A stretch of DNA of 64,000 bases from Saturnia japonica (lineage: Eukaryota; Arthropoda; Insecta; Lepidoptera; Saturniidae), in NCBI GenBank assembly GCA_033032175.1, contig CM065310.1, positions 5,828,001-5,892,000 on the forward strand, written 5' to 3'. Under the pieces are notes generated by a model. That model worked only from the letters and a program-made list of their open reading frames with translations. It did no database searches and was not told where the DNA came from. Positions within the stretch are counted from its first letter, which is position 1; every line of letters begins with the position of its first letter. Below are positions 23,810 through 34,804 of this stretch, piece after piece. Made by a program: the position numbers and the translations under genes.

Positions 23810-24275
23810 CTGTGTCCCAAGGGTTCACTCGTGTAAAATTCTTCAATCAACTCCCGGGTAGCCTAACGTTGTTTCCATTTTCCGTATTTGCTTACAGCTT
23901 TCCAAATTGCTTATGTAGTTAATAACTTCCTCAATAAATCTTACTAACATTTTAAATGCAAAAGTTTGTATGTTTGTTACTCAATCACGCAAAAACGGCT
24001 GAACGGCTTTAAGTGAAATTTGGCACACAAATATTTCATAACCTGGATCAACATATAAGTTACTTTTATCCCGGTCATTGATGTGTCTTAACGACTGTAT
24101 TTATTTTGTTTACAGAAATCCACGCGATCCAAATCGCGGATACAGCTATTAGATTATAAATGCAAAAGAATAAATTCAAATCTGACCGGTCGCGGTAGTT
24201 CCACAGATTAGCGCGTTCATACAAACAAACTACCTCATGGATTTTATATTACAAAATTTTATAAGTATAGATTAG
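23810..24275 (+). repeat. Composite of family E/F repeat material
   Basis: Begins with a head 'ctagctgtgtcccaagggtt'. It then holds the family F block ('atcacgcaaaaacggctgaa', 'aagtgaaatttggcacacaa', 'tacttttatcccggtc') and ends with 'gtagttccacagattagcgc' and 'gttcatacaaacaaac', a typical lepidopteran repeat tail. Probably several overlapping insertions. Confidence 0.65.
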
Positions 24276-24420
24276 GATATAATACAACATTCTATCACAC
24301 TATAAATACATAATTGTTCAATTGTATTTTATTTTCTTATCGAACACATTCGTATTAACATTTTTGTCATCGATAAAATATATTAAGCCATTTTTTAGTA
24401 TATTTCTATTTTATTTTATC

Positions 24421-24830
24421 ACTAGCTGTATACGCGGCTCCGCTCGCGTGGACTAAAGAATGCCGTCGATCGGGCATACGCATGAATTTTGCAACCGCCG
24501 TTCCCGGTTATTTTAAAGACAAAAATTCTTATGGGGGTGATCCTCAAAAGATAGACGTATGCTGTCGTTGAATTTTGTGTAGATATTTTTAAAATATACA
24601 ATTATGTAGTACATTACTTTGATATAGCTCTTATACTTTACTCAACGTAAGCCATTTAAGCATTTAAAGGCCCGAATTGATTACACACTAACATTTTATT
24701 TTCAGACAGACGGAAAGACAAAAAAAATGATATTTTGTTATCTGTATCGTATATACTTCAAAATTAATTTAGTAAAAAGCTGTTATTTGGACATTACAAA
24801 CAGACACGTCAATTTAATTAATTGTACAGA
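24421..24830 (+). repeat. Family A repeat, full-length copy
   Basis: About 410 bp with all landmarks: 'actagctgtatacgcggctc', 'gtcgatcgggcatacgcatg', 'acaattatgtagtacatta', 'caacgtaagccatttaagc', 'gacagacggaaagac', and the end 'cattacaaacagacacgtca'. It pairs end to end with 34393-34804. Confidence 0.85.
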
Positions 24831-25895
24831 TATCAAATAACGCTCGTGTCTACACGACAAGCAGTAAAATATTCGCTTTATAACCTAAAGTTTATTTATA
24901 TGTAGTGAATACGTGATTCAAACATTAATATTTAATTCTTTATGATATGTTAACTGATCGAATTAGTCATATTGAATGAAAAAAAAAAAGGTTTATAGTC
25001 TTAGGAAACGGACGTCCGACCTAGCCTTACATTCCCCAGCAATATAAAGATTTTGCTGCCTCAATTTACATTACAATGTTACCGTGGTTTATGGAAATGG
25101 CATCGAATGAAATAAACATGTTCGTAATAAAATAAAGAGATATGGACGGTTTGCTTGTAACTTTTTTGGTAGTGAATATAAGTTGTAAACATATGCATAA
25201 TGCAAGTTTGTTCGGGTTTGTTCGATAATGCTATAAGTTATTTATCGTCATGTAAGTAACTTATGTTTCATATATTATATTTTAATTTTTAATTTTGTCG
25301 TTTTAAGTATATTATAATACGTATATAATAAGTATAGTAATAACGATTTATTATTCAATTCGTCAAGAGTGATCTGTGCTTAAGCGAATCAATAGTTTAG
25401 TTGACTCTTTTTGAAAGTTGATCTTAAAATATTTATTATTGTCCGATTAAAAGAAAAAAAATATTACAATAATTTTTTAGGGCCTAGAAAACTGCAAAAC
25501 TTTATTTTAAAAGTTTACTTTAGTAAACAGGCGAAAACGCTGTCAGCCAGACTATGACTATTATCTCTGCTATGGCGTCATACGGGTCGAAAACAAATAT
25601 TTGACAAGCTTCACAGTTAAAATCTCGAGACGACATGTCAATTTCAATAGCGAATTTCACTCGTATATGATCTAACATGAATTTGAATATCTGAAATCAA
25701 TAAATATTGGTTTATTAAGTCAAATACTACAGAAAATATTTAATAATTGCGCCAAATTTGACATGAGTAAAGTAGTCTATTGTCTAAGTAATTGATTAAA
25801 ACAATTGCTTTGCTATTTCCGCCTGGAACTGATTAATTAGAAGTTTATAGAACCGGTTGTTAATAACAGAAGTGAATACTACGGAAAAATAATAC
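24831..25895. other. AT-rich DNA, nothing recognised
   Basis: No supported coding or repeat feature. Confidence 0.4.
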
Positions 25896-25918
25896 GGGGG
25901 GGGGGGGGGGGGGGGGGG
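25896..25918. repeat. Run of 23 G residues
   Basis: An uninterrupted G homopolymer in an otherwise AT-rich region. Such tracts can form G-quadruplexes and are prone to length errors in sequencing. Confidence 0.9.
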
Positions 25919-25959
25919 TTAGTTTAGAATCATGGACAGAAGACACTTCGATGGGTTTT

Positions 25960-26112
25960 GAAATTTTTGTCTGTCTTTCGGTATGTTTTAACACCAATCA
26001 CGCAAAAACTACTGGACCGAATTGAATGAAATTTGGTATTATTTTTAGCTTATAGTCTGAAGGTAGGCATTTAGGATGCATTTTTACCCGTATGAACATT
26101 TGTATGGTGTAT
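25960..26112 (+). repeat. Family F repeat fragment
   Basis: Contains 'atcacgcaaaaactactgga' and 'ccgaattgaatgaaatttgg', the central block of family F, without its usual ends. Confidence 0.65.
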
Positions 26113-26974
26113 AAATTGCCTTTAGGTTATATACATATTAATATATTTACTGAAGTTAGGTAAGTGAAAAGATACCAAATTATTTTATCTTTACATAATT
26201 TTCAATAAAATCAATAAATGGAATTATAAGTGTATTTTTTTTCCCTGGAAAATAACGGTTCATAAGTTATTTCTCTGTGCACTACCACTGTTTGATGTTG
26301 TTTCGAGTGATAGAAAATTTGGTAAACGTTGGATGTATCAAGAGACGCGTACAACGGTCACAGCGAGTAAGCTGCTGAGCTGCTGAAGAGTTAAACACCA
26401 GTCATACTCGTGTACTATGAAATACAATGCAGTCATAATCTGTGCATATAGGATAATAAATCTCATTTCGAGCAAGTTATCAGTTAATTTGTTAAAATAT
26501 ATGAAAATAATAATTTTAATTTATATCAACTTTAGATATAAATTTGCTTTCATCTTAGTTCATTATGTATGAATTTTTTGTTTTTTTTTTAGTTGGTTCG
26601 ATTCCCAGAGCACAGATAAGCTTTTATAGAAAATCTGTGAAAACTGTTATTACAATTTAAAAAAAAAGTTTCTTTGAGTTTAATTTGGTATCTTTAATAT
26701 GCTTTTCTTCCATGTCCCGTTCTTTTTTCCAACCTGTATATATATATATTTATATATATTCCATCACCATTGTATTCGTTAAAGGGTTTAACTTGAAAAT
26801 TTAATGTACATTAAAACTGTCCTTTACAGTTTTCCATAAAAATTAATACTGTAGAAGATATCATGAATTCAAAATTATTCGCGACCAAATAAATCTTACC
26901 TAAAGAAACCTATGATAAATTACTCGACGCGAGCTAAGCACACTATTCGTAACTATGAAGTTACATAAAACATT
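26113..26974. other. AT-rich DNA with an isolated B-box-like motif
   Basis: At 26592-26606 the sequence ttggttcgattccca is a perfect pol III B-box-like motif, perhaps a SINE stub, but no A-box lies upstream. TA-rich microsatellite-like sequence is at 26735-26760. No gene. Confidence 0.4.
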
Positions 26975-27201
26975 CCCGAAGTGTTAGGCAGAGGTGTACA
27001 ATCACAGTTCACCGGGTATGTTTTAGGTCTCATGTAATAGGGAGCGAGCCTATTGCCATTAATCGGACACAAAGCAAAAGTTACTACTGAGATTTTCATA
27101 GAAAAACCCAATAGGACTTTGCTCGACTTGATAATGGAAGTGACGCCCTCGAACATAGCAGTCGCGTTTAGGACCACTAGGCTAATGAGGCAGTTATGAA
27201 G
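26975..27201 (-). mobile_element. tRNA-derived SINE, minus strand, diverged
   Basis: On the minus strand it starts 'gactgcctcattagcctagt' and 'ggtcctaaacgcgactgct' (tRNA-like head). It continues with 'cgagcaaagtcctattggg', 'ggcaataggctcgctcccta', 'ttacatgagacctaaaac' and 'gtacacctctgcctaacac'. I recognise this order as an abundant lepidopteran SINE. The 118-codon minus ORF at 26953-27309 is only a read-through of this SINE and its flanks. Confidence 0.7.
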
Positions 27202-27683
27202 TTGAACTCTAAAGCAGGCTTCTTTAAACATAAAATATACCACTTTGTAAACTGTACCCGCGTGAAGCTGGTGCAGGTCGATAGTAAATGATAAAAGAGT
27301 TAAAAACAATAATTACAATTGAAAAAATTAAATACATATCAACGCTGACAATGATTGACTAATGTGTAAAGGTTGTCATATGCACGTTAGTCAATTAAGC
27401 CTTTCCAGCGTCGAATATATTCTCATAAAAATGGGCAGTGTGTTATATGCCATTCGGTTTTATTTGTATAATTACAAAAATAGAACGTGATCGTAATATT
27501 GATTCAAGTGTTGTATAACTTCGTGCATCAAATTATTAAGTAACGAAAACTACTTCATTATCGTCTAAATATAAATTGTCGTAACTGCCGAATAAGTTTT
27601 AATTTGAATATTCTTAAAATTTACCACATAAATAAATAAATAAAATAAAAAACAAGTGTGCCGTTCACTCGCGGTAAAAGTGA
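27202..27683. other. AT-rich DNA, nothing recognised
   Basis: No gene or repeat boundary supported. Confidence 0.4.
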
Positions 27684-28013
27684 AACGTTCAGAAAATATA
27701 AACATATTCACATAAACGATACACGTAAACAATAAACCACTCTAGCTGTGACGCCTTTTTCCAAGGCATCGTAATATGCAAGCGCACTCACGTACTTACA
27801 CATATACAAAGAGGAGAACGAGATAATAGGAAACGCTAGCGCACTCACGTACTTACACATATACAAAGAGGAGAACGAGATAATAGGAAACGCTGTATAA
27901 TGTATTCTCTCTCATTAAATCTCAGGCCAAATCCTATAGATGTACGAGTTTGTCGCTTTTTCATTTCATTGAGTTTCAAATCACAACAGTGCCAAAGAAG
28001 TTTTCAATTAATA
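27684..28013 (+). repeat. Family C repeat, copy 1 (contains tandem duplication)
   Basis: Aligns to 61460-61712: 'cataaacgatacacgtaaac', 'agctgtgacgcctttt', 'gagataatagg', 'aatcctatagatgt', 'tttcaaatcacaacagtgcc', 'aaagaagttttc'. A shorter third copy is at 46430-46546. Non-coding and of unknown class. Confidence 0.75.
27781..27894. repeat. Exact 57-bp tandem duplication
   Basis: 27781-27837 and 27838-27894 are identical over 57 bases, both starting agcgcactcacgtacttaca and ending aggaaacgct. With no mismatch in an otherwise decayed family C copy, the duplication is recent or is an assembly artefact. Confidence 0.95.
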
Positions 28014-28610
28014 ACAAATTCTACGAATTAGATTTTTTAATGTTATTAATTTAAAATTTTATAAGCTGGAATGCAGTAAATTAAGCAGTCACTTAAGACT
28101 ATAACTATGTACAATCAACCTTATAGGATTAAAGGAAGAGATCTGAAGCCAGTTATAATATTCTGCTAGTTGCTACTCATGAGAACTTAGTTGGAAAGCC
28201 TCAGGGTCAGTGTATATTGCCAACTACACACTTCAAATGGAAATACAGCAGCGCGCAGCAACTCGAAAGAGAAAGATCATAGTATATGCTTGTCTTAGAA
28301 CAGGTTAGGGATACGAGACCATTTTCGTATGTGCTATCGGCTTGTATAGGCTTACGTAAACCGCGACCAAGAATCCTCCTTTTTTTTTGCAAAATCTAAA
28401 GCCGATTACAGTGCTCCACTGACCGTCAGTGCGTACGTCAGTCGCGCTTGTCTTTTATATGAAAATTCATAAATCGTTACAGTGCTGGACTGATCGTACG
28501 CACGCGTATATTGGCTACGCACTACGTATGAAGACCGTCGCTCGAGTGCGTCCGCATGCATGCCTTTGAACGACCGACGCGCTATGGAAACAAATGAACG
28601 CGTTCAGTGC
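28014..28610. other. Mixed DNA with repeated ttacagtgct motifs
   Basis: Bases 28400-28610 are CpG-rich. They carry 'ttacagtgctccactgaccg' (about 28405) and 'ttacagtgctggactgatcg' (about 28477), then 'ttcagtgccagtgttgcc' at the hAT terminus. These may be ends of older, related insertions. The 61-codon minus ORF at 28207-28392 resembles nothing known to me. Confidence 0.4.
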
Positions 28611-29405
28611 CAGTGTTGCCAAGTCAATGGAATAATAAATGGCCAGACACTTTTGTAAAGTTGCTAGAATGTTTAAATTTTCGTATTCTAAAAAGTGGCT
28701 AAAAGTGGCCATAAGAACTGGGTTAAAACAAACACAAGTTCATAACTTTGAAACGCTTTATTTAGTCATCTAATGTTAAATCAGCAGAATATTCATTTGA
28801 TGTTGATGGTACTGGTTCTGTAGAACCAAGAAAACAATATTTTTCTTGTTTCCCGATTTGATTCAACACGTCTTCGGGTAATTGGTACGAAGGACAAGAC
28901 TGCTTATTTAAAAAAAAAAAAAAAATCTCTTATTCTTAATAAAGAATTAAGTGTGACTAAGCACATCTTATTTCTATGCTTTGTCTTTACCACAGTCATC
29001 ATACTGAATAATCTTTCCACCCCAGCATTTGAGTGTGGTAAATATAGAGCCGTCAAAGCCAAATCACTCAAATCATGAAATACTTTTTCACCACCTGTAT
29101 TTTTATAACTTTTGACTTGAACCCAAAATTGTACAATATTTAAAGAACTATCCCATTTGTGCAAGAGTATTGTGAACTATTGTTGCATCAGCCTATCAAT
29201 CTTTTCGTCACAAAATCCCATTGTTTGGGCTAATTCTGAGATAGAAACGTCTTTTCCAGTATTTTTGCACGCTTCTTCAGGTGTCAGTAAAGACATTTTT
29301 TCCAATTACTTGTAGTTGGTTGGCAATCTCTGTTGAACTTGACCAATTAACTTAATTAGAAAATCAGAACATCGTTTCTTTATTAAGTATATTTTTTGAC
29401 TCTTG
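28611..29405 (-). mobile_element. Truncated hAT transposon, 3' end retained
   Basis: The end at 28611 (CAGTGTTGCCAAG) is a typical hAT TIR. The transposase C-terminus reads toward it on the minus strand and a polyadenylation signal (complement at 28757-28762) follows the stop. No matching TIR is seen beyond 29405, so the 5' half is deleted and no target duplication can be assigned. Confidence 0.65.
28762..29405 (-). pseudogene. hAT-family transposase, C-terminal half, broken
   Basis: hAT transposases excise and reinsert DNA in the nucleus; this is the C-terminal dimerisation region. Readable pieces in order: DFLIKLIGQVQQRLPTNY, LEKMSLLTPEEACKNTGKDV, ELAQTMGF, HKWDSSLNIVQFWVQVKSYK, FHDLSDLALTALYLPHSNAG, VERLFSMMTVVKTKHRNKM, then an LNSLLRIR block. 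The LPHSNA.VER.FS and VKTK.RN.M motifs are diagnostic of the Dimer_Tnp_hAT domain. In-frame stops lie at complements 29306-29308 and 29177-29179. A 15-base A/T homopolymer near 28912 follows RIRDF and probably shifts or pads the frame before a tail ending SADLTLDD and a stop at 28762. Non-functional. Confidence 0.8.
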
Positions 29406-30938
29406 TGGTAGTTGTGATGCTTGTAATTGTTATAATTTATAAATCAAATGCTTTCCATTATTCTGGTCACTACTCGTATTATGTTCAATAAATTAAACAC
29501 TGAAATTTAATAATACTTTTATATTTTACACATTACGAACAGACATCTTTTTGGTACAGAAACGAGTTGCCAGGCATACAGAAACACAATATTACAATAC
29601 TCAGTGTTACAAGTATAAAATCATATAATTCAACAGTAATGAATTTTCAAACATATACCCCAGATAAAGTAACAATACGTTACAATATCTTTATTTGTCT
29701 GAATTTGGTCTATACAGGTCTTTAATGTAGAAATATATTTGCATCATATTCTACCATTTGTGGCGTGCAAATTAATAAACAATTATATTAAAATTAAGAT
29801 AAATACTCATTACAACCAATTATAAAATATCTAAACTAGTTAATATTATTAATTATTATTGAAACACATTTATCACACAGTTATTAGCTTAAGAAATATT
29901 GTATTAACATGAAATATATGTATAAAAGTGTCATTTAAAAAGTCATGCTGTAATAAATAACACTTACAATTCAATAAATCCTTTAGCTACTATCTAAATA
30001 AGTTCAAGTTTAATTCTTTATATGTGTTTGGTATATTGTTATAGATTTTAGGTGCTGTACAAAAATACTTTTCCACATAAGAGAGCTACGAATACATAGC
30101 TGAGATAATTCACGTCTGTTGCGAGTAACTAAATTTTGAAGGCCGTGGAAAGTATTGAGGGTTTTGCTTTACTCGTATAACAAAGAAAATCAACAAAATA
30201 ATACCTACGCACACTAGTGTATTCCGTTTTTGATCTCATCTTATTCTACCTATTGATGATCTAATATACTAAATCTTATAAATTCTTCTTTTTATACGAC
30301 AGAAATAAGCCGGTAGCGATTTCACAACAAAAACGATCCACAGATTCTACTATCAACTCTTTTACTAAGATGTAATTAAGTGTACTTAGAAATAATAAAG
30401 GCATATTTCAAAGAATGTTTTTTTTTTATATATAATAACGCTTCTTCCGTGGATGGCATATATGGGTATGCTAATTTCACGTAGGTACATTTTCGTGACG
30501 TCTACAGCCAAAGGGATAACAAAATCTCAATTCATTATTTATTATGTTTTAAATTAAAAGTTCTTTTAATGTAGGTATTATAGAACATTGTAAAAAAAGT
30601 ATTTAAAGTGAAAAATGTTTGTAGGTAAGTTATCCATATTTATCAAATATCCTTGAAAATAGGAAGAAAAAGAATTGTACCTGGCTAAAAACTTAAGAGA
30701 TTTGGAAATTAAAATTGTCATGTTTAAAAAATGGGTTAATGGGTAAATTGTAGCTATAAAATTATGCAGATACGACATTTATTTGTGTTAAAATCTTTAC
30801 GTTTACTTATTTTATAACATAGCTATTGCAATGGTCAGCAAACAGCAACTGATATACACATACCATTAAACTGATATTTACACAAATTTTACCTATAAAG
30901 CCATTAATAGAAATGATAACCGATCTGTAGGTAGTATT
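29406..30938. other. AT-rich DNA, no supported gene
   Basis: Includes low-complexity AT stretches and the unsupported 66-codon minus ORF at 30578-30778. Confidence 0.4.
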
Positions 30939-31090
30939 TCATCGACCGGATGAGTCTGTCGGAATCGCCGTGGAACGTGTGATTGAATTTACTGAGGCAA
31001 TATCATTTGAAATATCTCTGTTCAACTTACCATTGTACCGCAAAAATAAATATATCAAATGGCATACAGTAGTCGGGTATGAAATTAGAA
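30939..31090 (-). pseudogene. Possible LINE reverse-transcriptase fragment
   Basis: A 50-codon open frame on the minus strand ends at 30939. It contains HLIYLFLRYNGKLNRDISND and IASVNSITRS. The pattern resembles the YLGS...DG..D.DI..RI segment of RTE-like reverse transcriptases, with the G of YLGS lost. It could instead be chance or a host fragment. Confidence 0.35.
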
Positions 31091-31204
31091 AATTTGTTTG
31101 CCAGGATTAACGCTTTAAATAATTGTACAAAATGAACACCATACATTTGCGACAGTATTTTTGGTTTTAATTGTACTTTTACTGAAAGATTTCAATCCAA
31201 TGTC

Positions 31205-31395
31205 GGTATATTTTTTATGTTTTATCAGCCATAACTTCTTTGTTTATGGACCGATTTAGATGATTCTGGTTTCCTTGAAAAAGGGCTACCTACCTCAAGC
31301 GTGGTTCCATTTTAATTTCATTGACATTGGACCCTCGACTTCGAAGATACACCAGGGAACTCTACAAAAACATTGAAGTTGGGTTTCTTCAATAA
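31205..31395 (+). repeat. Family B repeat
   Basis: Contains 'cagccataacttctttgttt', 'atggaccgatttagatgatt', 'cattgacattggaccctcg' and 'gaagatacaccagggaactc'. Direct-orientation relative of 20700 and 34180. It ends shortly before the Tigger-type element. Confidence 0.8.
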
Positions 31396-31429
31396 AAATT
31401 AACGCAGTTAATATTGCCAGTTCTAAATT

Positions 31430-33560
31430 CAGTCAAAACCTTTTACTGCGACATCGTTTAGAACAACATGCCGGTTATAATAACCTAGAACAAAGGTCCC
31501 GGCTGAATGCTATATGACCGCCTTATTAAAAACATTGCTAATAACGACATACCTCATAAAACGACCACATTTAACTAATATTTCGGAGAATTAGATCTGT
31601 TAGAACGACGGGCTAAGCTGTATTTTAAACAATTTGAATACCTATCCACATTTGTCTTCAATGGCTTTAAAATCAGGAAAGAAAACAATAGGATTTAGTT
31701 TAGTGTAGGGTCTTTTCTAATTCTTAGGAACAAAACACGTGCATGCAGTAGAGTCAAAGCCCGCTTCTTCTTATCTCTTCAGTTAGTTTGTTACTTATCT
31801 ATACACAAGATGCACCAAAACTTTGTGGAGATATTCGTGAAACTTTCAAATTGTCGCAAAGAAAAGGAAAACAAATTAATATTGAAGAAAAATCGCGTAT
31901 TATATCTAAACTAGAGAGCGGAATTTCAAACAAAGACTTAGCAAAGGAATATGGTGTATCACACTCGACAATTTCAACCATTTGGAAAGAGCGAGAAAAA
32001 ATTCAAACGCTTTATGGCAATAATTTTTTCAACATGAAACGAGCCAGAACAACGAAGCATACGAATATTGAGGAAGCTTTGTTAAAGTGGTTTAAATATC
32101 AAAGGGCTAATAATGTGCCAATAATCGGACCGATTCTTCAACAAAAAGCTAACGATTTTGCTCAACGTTTTGGCGAAGATTTTGTTTGCTCGTCTAGTTG
32201 GATTTAACGTTTCGGGGCTGGGCACGGTATTGTCGGCGGAAAAATTAGTGGTGAAGCTGCTAGTGTTGATAAGGATACTGTAGAAGAATGGATAACGCAA
32301 AAGTGGCCTACATTATTCAAAGGCTACGGACCACATGAAATTTTTAACGCAGACGAAACTGGAGTTTTTACAATATGAAACCAGACAAGACTTTAAAGTT
32401 CAAAGGCGAGAATTGTTCGGGAGGAAAAATGTCTAAGACAAGATAACGATCATGGTTGCAGCAAATATGACAAGATCCTGTAAAATAAAGCTTTTAGTTA
32501 TTGGCAAATCTAAGAAACCAAGATGCTTTAAAAACATACACTCACTGCCGGTAACGTATGAAAACAATGTGAAGTCATGGATGACATCGGACATTTTTGA
32601 GAGATGGTTAAGAAACTGGGACGCTGAATTGAAAGGAAACAAACAGAAAGTTCTACTTTTGGTTGATAACTGTCCTGCTCATCCGGCTGTTACTAATCTA
32701 AAATGCATTAAACTTGTGTTCTTACCACCAAATGTTACATCTGTATTGCAACCAATGGACCAAGGTGTAATAAGGTGTTTAAAATATCACTATAGAAGAC
32801 TGCAAGTGTTTAAGTTAATACAAAACCTTGACAGTAGCGACCAAAAAAGCTTTACGGTTCTTGATGCCATCTTGATGATATCAGAAGCATGGAAAAACGT
32901 TTCACAAAACACTATAGCTAACTGCTTTAAACATGCTGGTTTTAAAGACTTCTTAACAATAACCTCAGTTAATGTGACTGATGATGATGGAGAGGACAAT
33001 ATTTCTCTTGCTCAATTAGCCCAAAATTTACGACCTGCTTTATCTACTACTGAAGCAGCAGAGTTCATTGATGTAGATAACTCTATTGCAATTTGCGCAC
33101 GAGCTACGGAAGATGATATTGTACGAGATGTTCAAGAGGAAGATGATGAACAGGAAGACTCTAAAGAACAATTTACTGTACCGACTTTGAATGATGGTAT
33201 CAATGCTGTTAGTGTATTAAGAAAGATTGTTCTTTTTAATGAACAGTTTCATATGCACAGCAATTATGACGATACGTTAATTAAAATCCAACGTGAATTA
33301 CAAAATATCTATGCACAACAGAAGTGTTCCAAACAGACCAAAATTACAGATTTTATGCTCACAGAAAAATAATATGCATTGTACTTATGTGTAATAAACA
33401 AAATGTACATAGTTGAATAAATATATTTTTCCAATAATTCCCTATCGATTTGTTTGTACTTGCACGATACACATTAAACATCACCGGTTGTTACGACTAT
33501 TGGTTTTTACGACTGAATATAAGCACTCCCTTTCGATGTCGTTATAACAGATTTTGACTG
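31430..33560 (+). mobile_element. pogo/Tigger-type DNA transposon, near full length
   Basis: Terminal inverted repeats of 27 bp lie at 31430-31456 and 33534-33560, both starting CAGTCAAAA (read outside-in) and ending CGACATCG, 22 of 27 identical. The right flank is TA, the expected target duplication; the left flank is TT, one base off. Length about 2.13 kb. It encodes one transposase on the plus strand (31788-33372) followed by an AATAAA signal near 33416. It lies within 700 bp of family B, E and A repeats. The good state of both ends and ORF suggests fairly recent arrival. Confidence 0.85.
31788..33372 (+). pseudogene. Tigger/pogo-type transposase, lightly broken
   Basis: A cut-and-paste transposase of the Tc1/mariner superfamily, acting in the nucleus on its own TIRs. 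Order: an N-terminal CENP-B/psq helix-turn-helix (INIEEKSRIISKLESGIS, KEYGVSHSTISTIW), a CENPB-type second DNA-binding domain (EALLKWFKYQRA to about 32207), then a DDE_1 catalytic domain. Catalytic D residues are in FNADETG (about 32350), LLVDNCPAHP (about 32670) and QPMDQGV (about 32760); the last two are 30 residues apart. Breaks: a stop at 32205-32207 where a lysine is usual (WI*RF), a one-base deletion near 32365 after DETGVF, and another near 32443 after MSKTR. The first ATG is 31788, but the family start may correspond to the TTG at 31851 (LSQRKGKQ). The acidic tail (EEDDEQEDSKEQ) is normal for the family. Confidence 0.85.
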
Positions 33561-33944
33561 TATTTTAAAATAAATATATATTGTATACGTAAGTACATAA
33601 CAAATTGTTGTCTTATTACGTGCTCAAATTCCACGTAAAGTATTAAACTCAAAATAAACAGTTGATTAACTAATGACGTTGAATTATCTTAAGTGATTGT
33701 AAGTTTTTTCGTTGTTATTATTATTATTAACATTCTGAAGTGCCTAATTTATGTATTTATATAGGTTTCACAGCTTTAAATTAGTTACACAGATTATAAT
33801 AGATAGTGCTCTCATTATACTTTCATTAGTATGTACAGTTGGCATTCGTATTGAAAATTTTTTGTCAATAGCGTGGAACATCTCTCTAAATGATTTTTGA
33901 ATCATTGATTTTGATGAAGAAGTAACGAAGATATGGCGGATATA
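33561..33944. other. AT-rich DNA
   Basis: No feature recognised between the transposon and the next repeat. Confidence 0.4.
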
Positions 33945-34125
33945 CGCCGGGTAAAAACACTTTTGAGAGTGATTATTTTTTACAAAGCATACGGCCAGTC
34001 TTATTAAGGTAACTACCGTTAATTAAAAGCTACGGTATAAACGAGTAACATAGGCTATATTATAATTTGAAAAACTATTTTATTCTTCATAAAAATGTCG
34101 ATAGTTTTACACAAAGTATAAAAAA
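33945..34125 (-). repeat. Family E-related fragment
   Basis: On the minus strand 'actttgtgtaaaactatcga' and 'aatatagcctatgttac' match 63593-63640, the interior of the family E copy at 63516. The head is missing. Confidence 0.6.
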
Positions 34126-34179
34126 TTGCCTAAAATATGATATGATGAGTATAATATATATAATCTATATATATATTAT

Positions 34180-34380
34180 GGATGTTCAGCAATAATTTTT
34201 TTGTTTATGAAGCGATTTGGATGATTATTTTTTGTCGGGTGGGAGATACCTCAAGGGTGACCCCATTTTAATTTAATTGGTATTGGACCTTCAACTTCGT
34301 ATACATATATACGAGGAAACTCTTCAAAATCATTGAAGTTTGTTTACTTTTTGTTAAAAATTGTCTTGTTGTTATTAAAT
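34180..34380 (+). repeat. Family B repeat
   Basis: Landmarks 'atgttcagcaataatttttt', 'atttaattggtattggacct' and 'aactcttcaaaatcattgaa', in the same order as the other family B copies. Confidence 0.75.
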
Positions 34381-34392
34381 TTTTATATTATA

Positions 34393-34804
34393 ACTAGCTG
34401 TGCCCGTGGCTACGCTCACGTTGACTACAAAATCCCTGCGAATCTTGCTCCCCGTACCCGTCTATTTTAAAGCGAAAAATGCTTATTGTGCGTGTTCCTT
34501 AGAAGATAGATGTATACTCTCCCGGACTTTTTTGTAGGTCTTTTTAATGCCTATAATTATGTAGCACATAAATTTGTTATATCTCTTAAGGCTTACTCAG
34601 GATAAGCCATTAAAGCGCCCCCCGAATTGGTTCACCATAAACAGTTTATTTTTATTTGTGAGGAACCCTAATTCAGACAGACAGACAAAAATGGAGTTTT
34701 TTATAGGTATACACTTCGTATATACTTACTTTCATATGCATTTAGTAAAAAACTGTTATTTTGACATTACAAACAGACACTTCAATTTTATTAATTATAT
34801 AGAT
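34393..34804 (+). repeat. Family A repeat, full-length copy
   Basis: Starts 'actagctgtgcccgtggcta' and ends 'cattacaaacagacacttca' plus 'attttattaattatataga'. Full set of internal landmarks, including 'cagacagacagacaaaaatg'. The 77-codon ORF at 34574-34807 lies wholly in this repeat and is not a gene. Confidence 0.85.

Noticed and set aside
26953..27309. 118-codon minus-strand ORF
   Set aside because: It coincides with a diverged tRNA-derived SINE and continues into unrelated flanks; no protein domain is seen.
27781..27894. CRISPR or satellite array
   Set aside because: Only two identical adjacent units without spacers; a simple tandem duplication.
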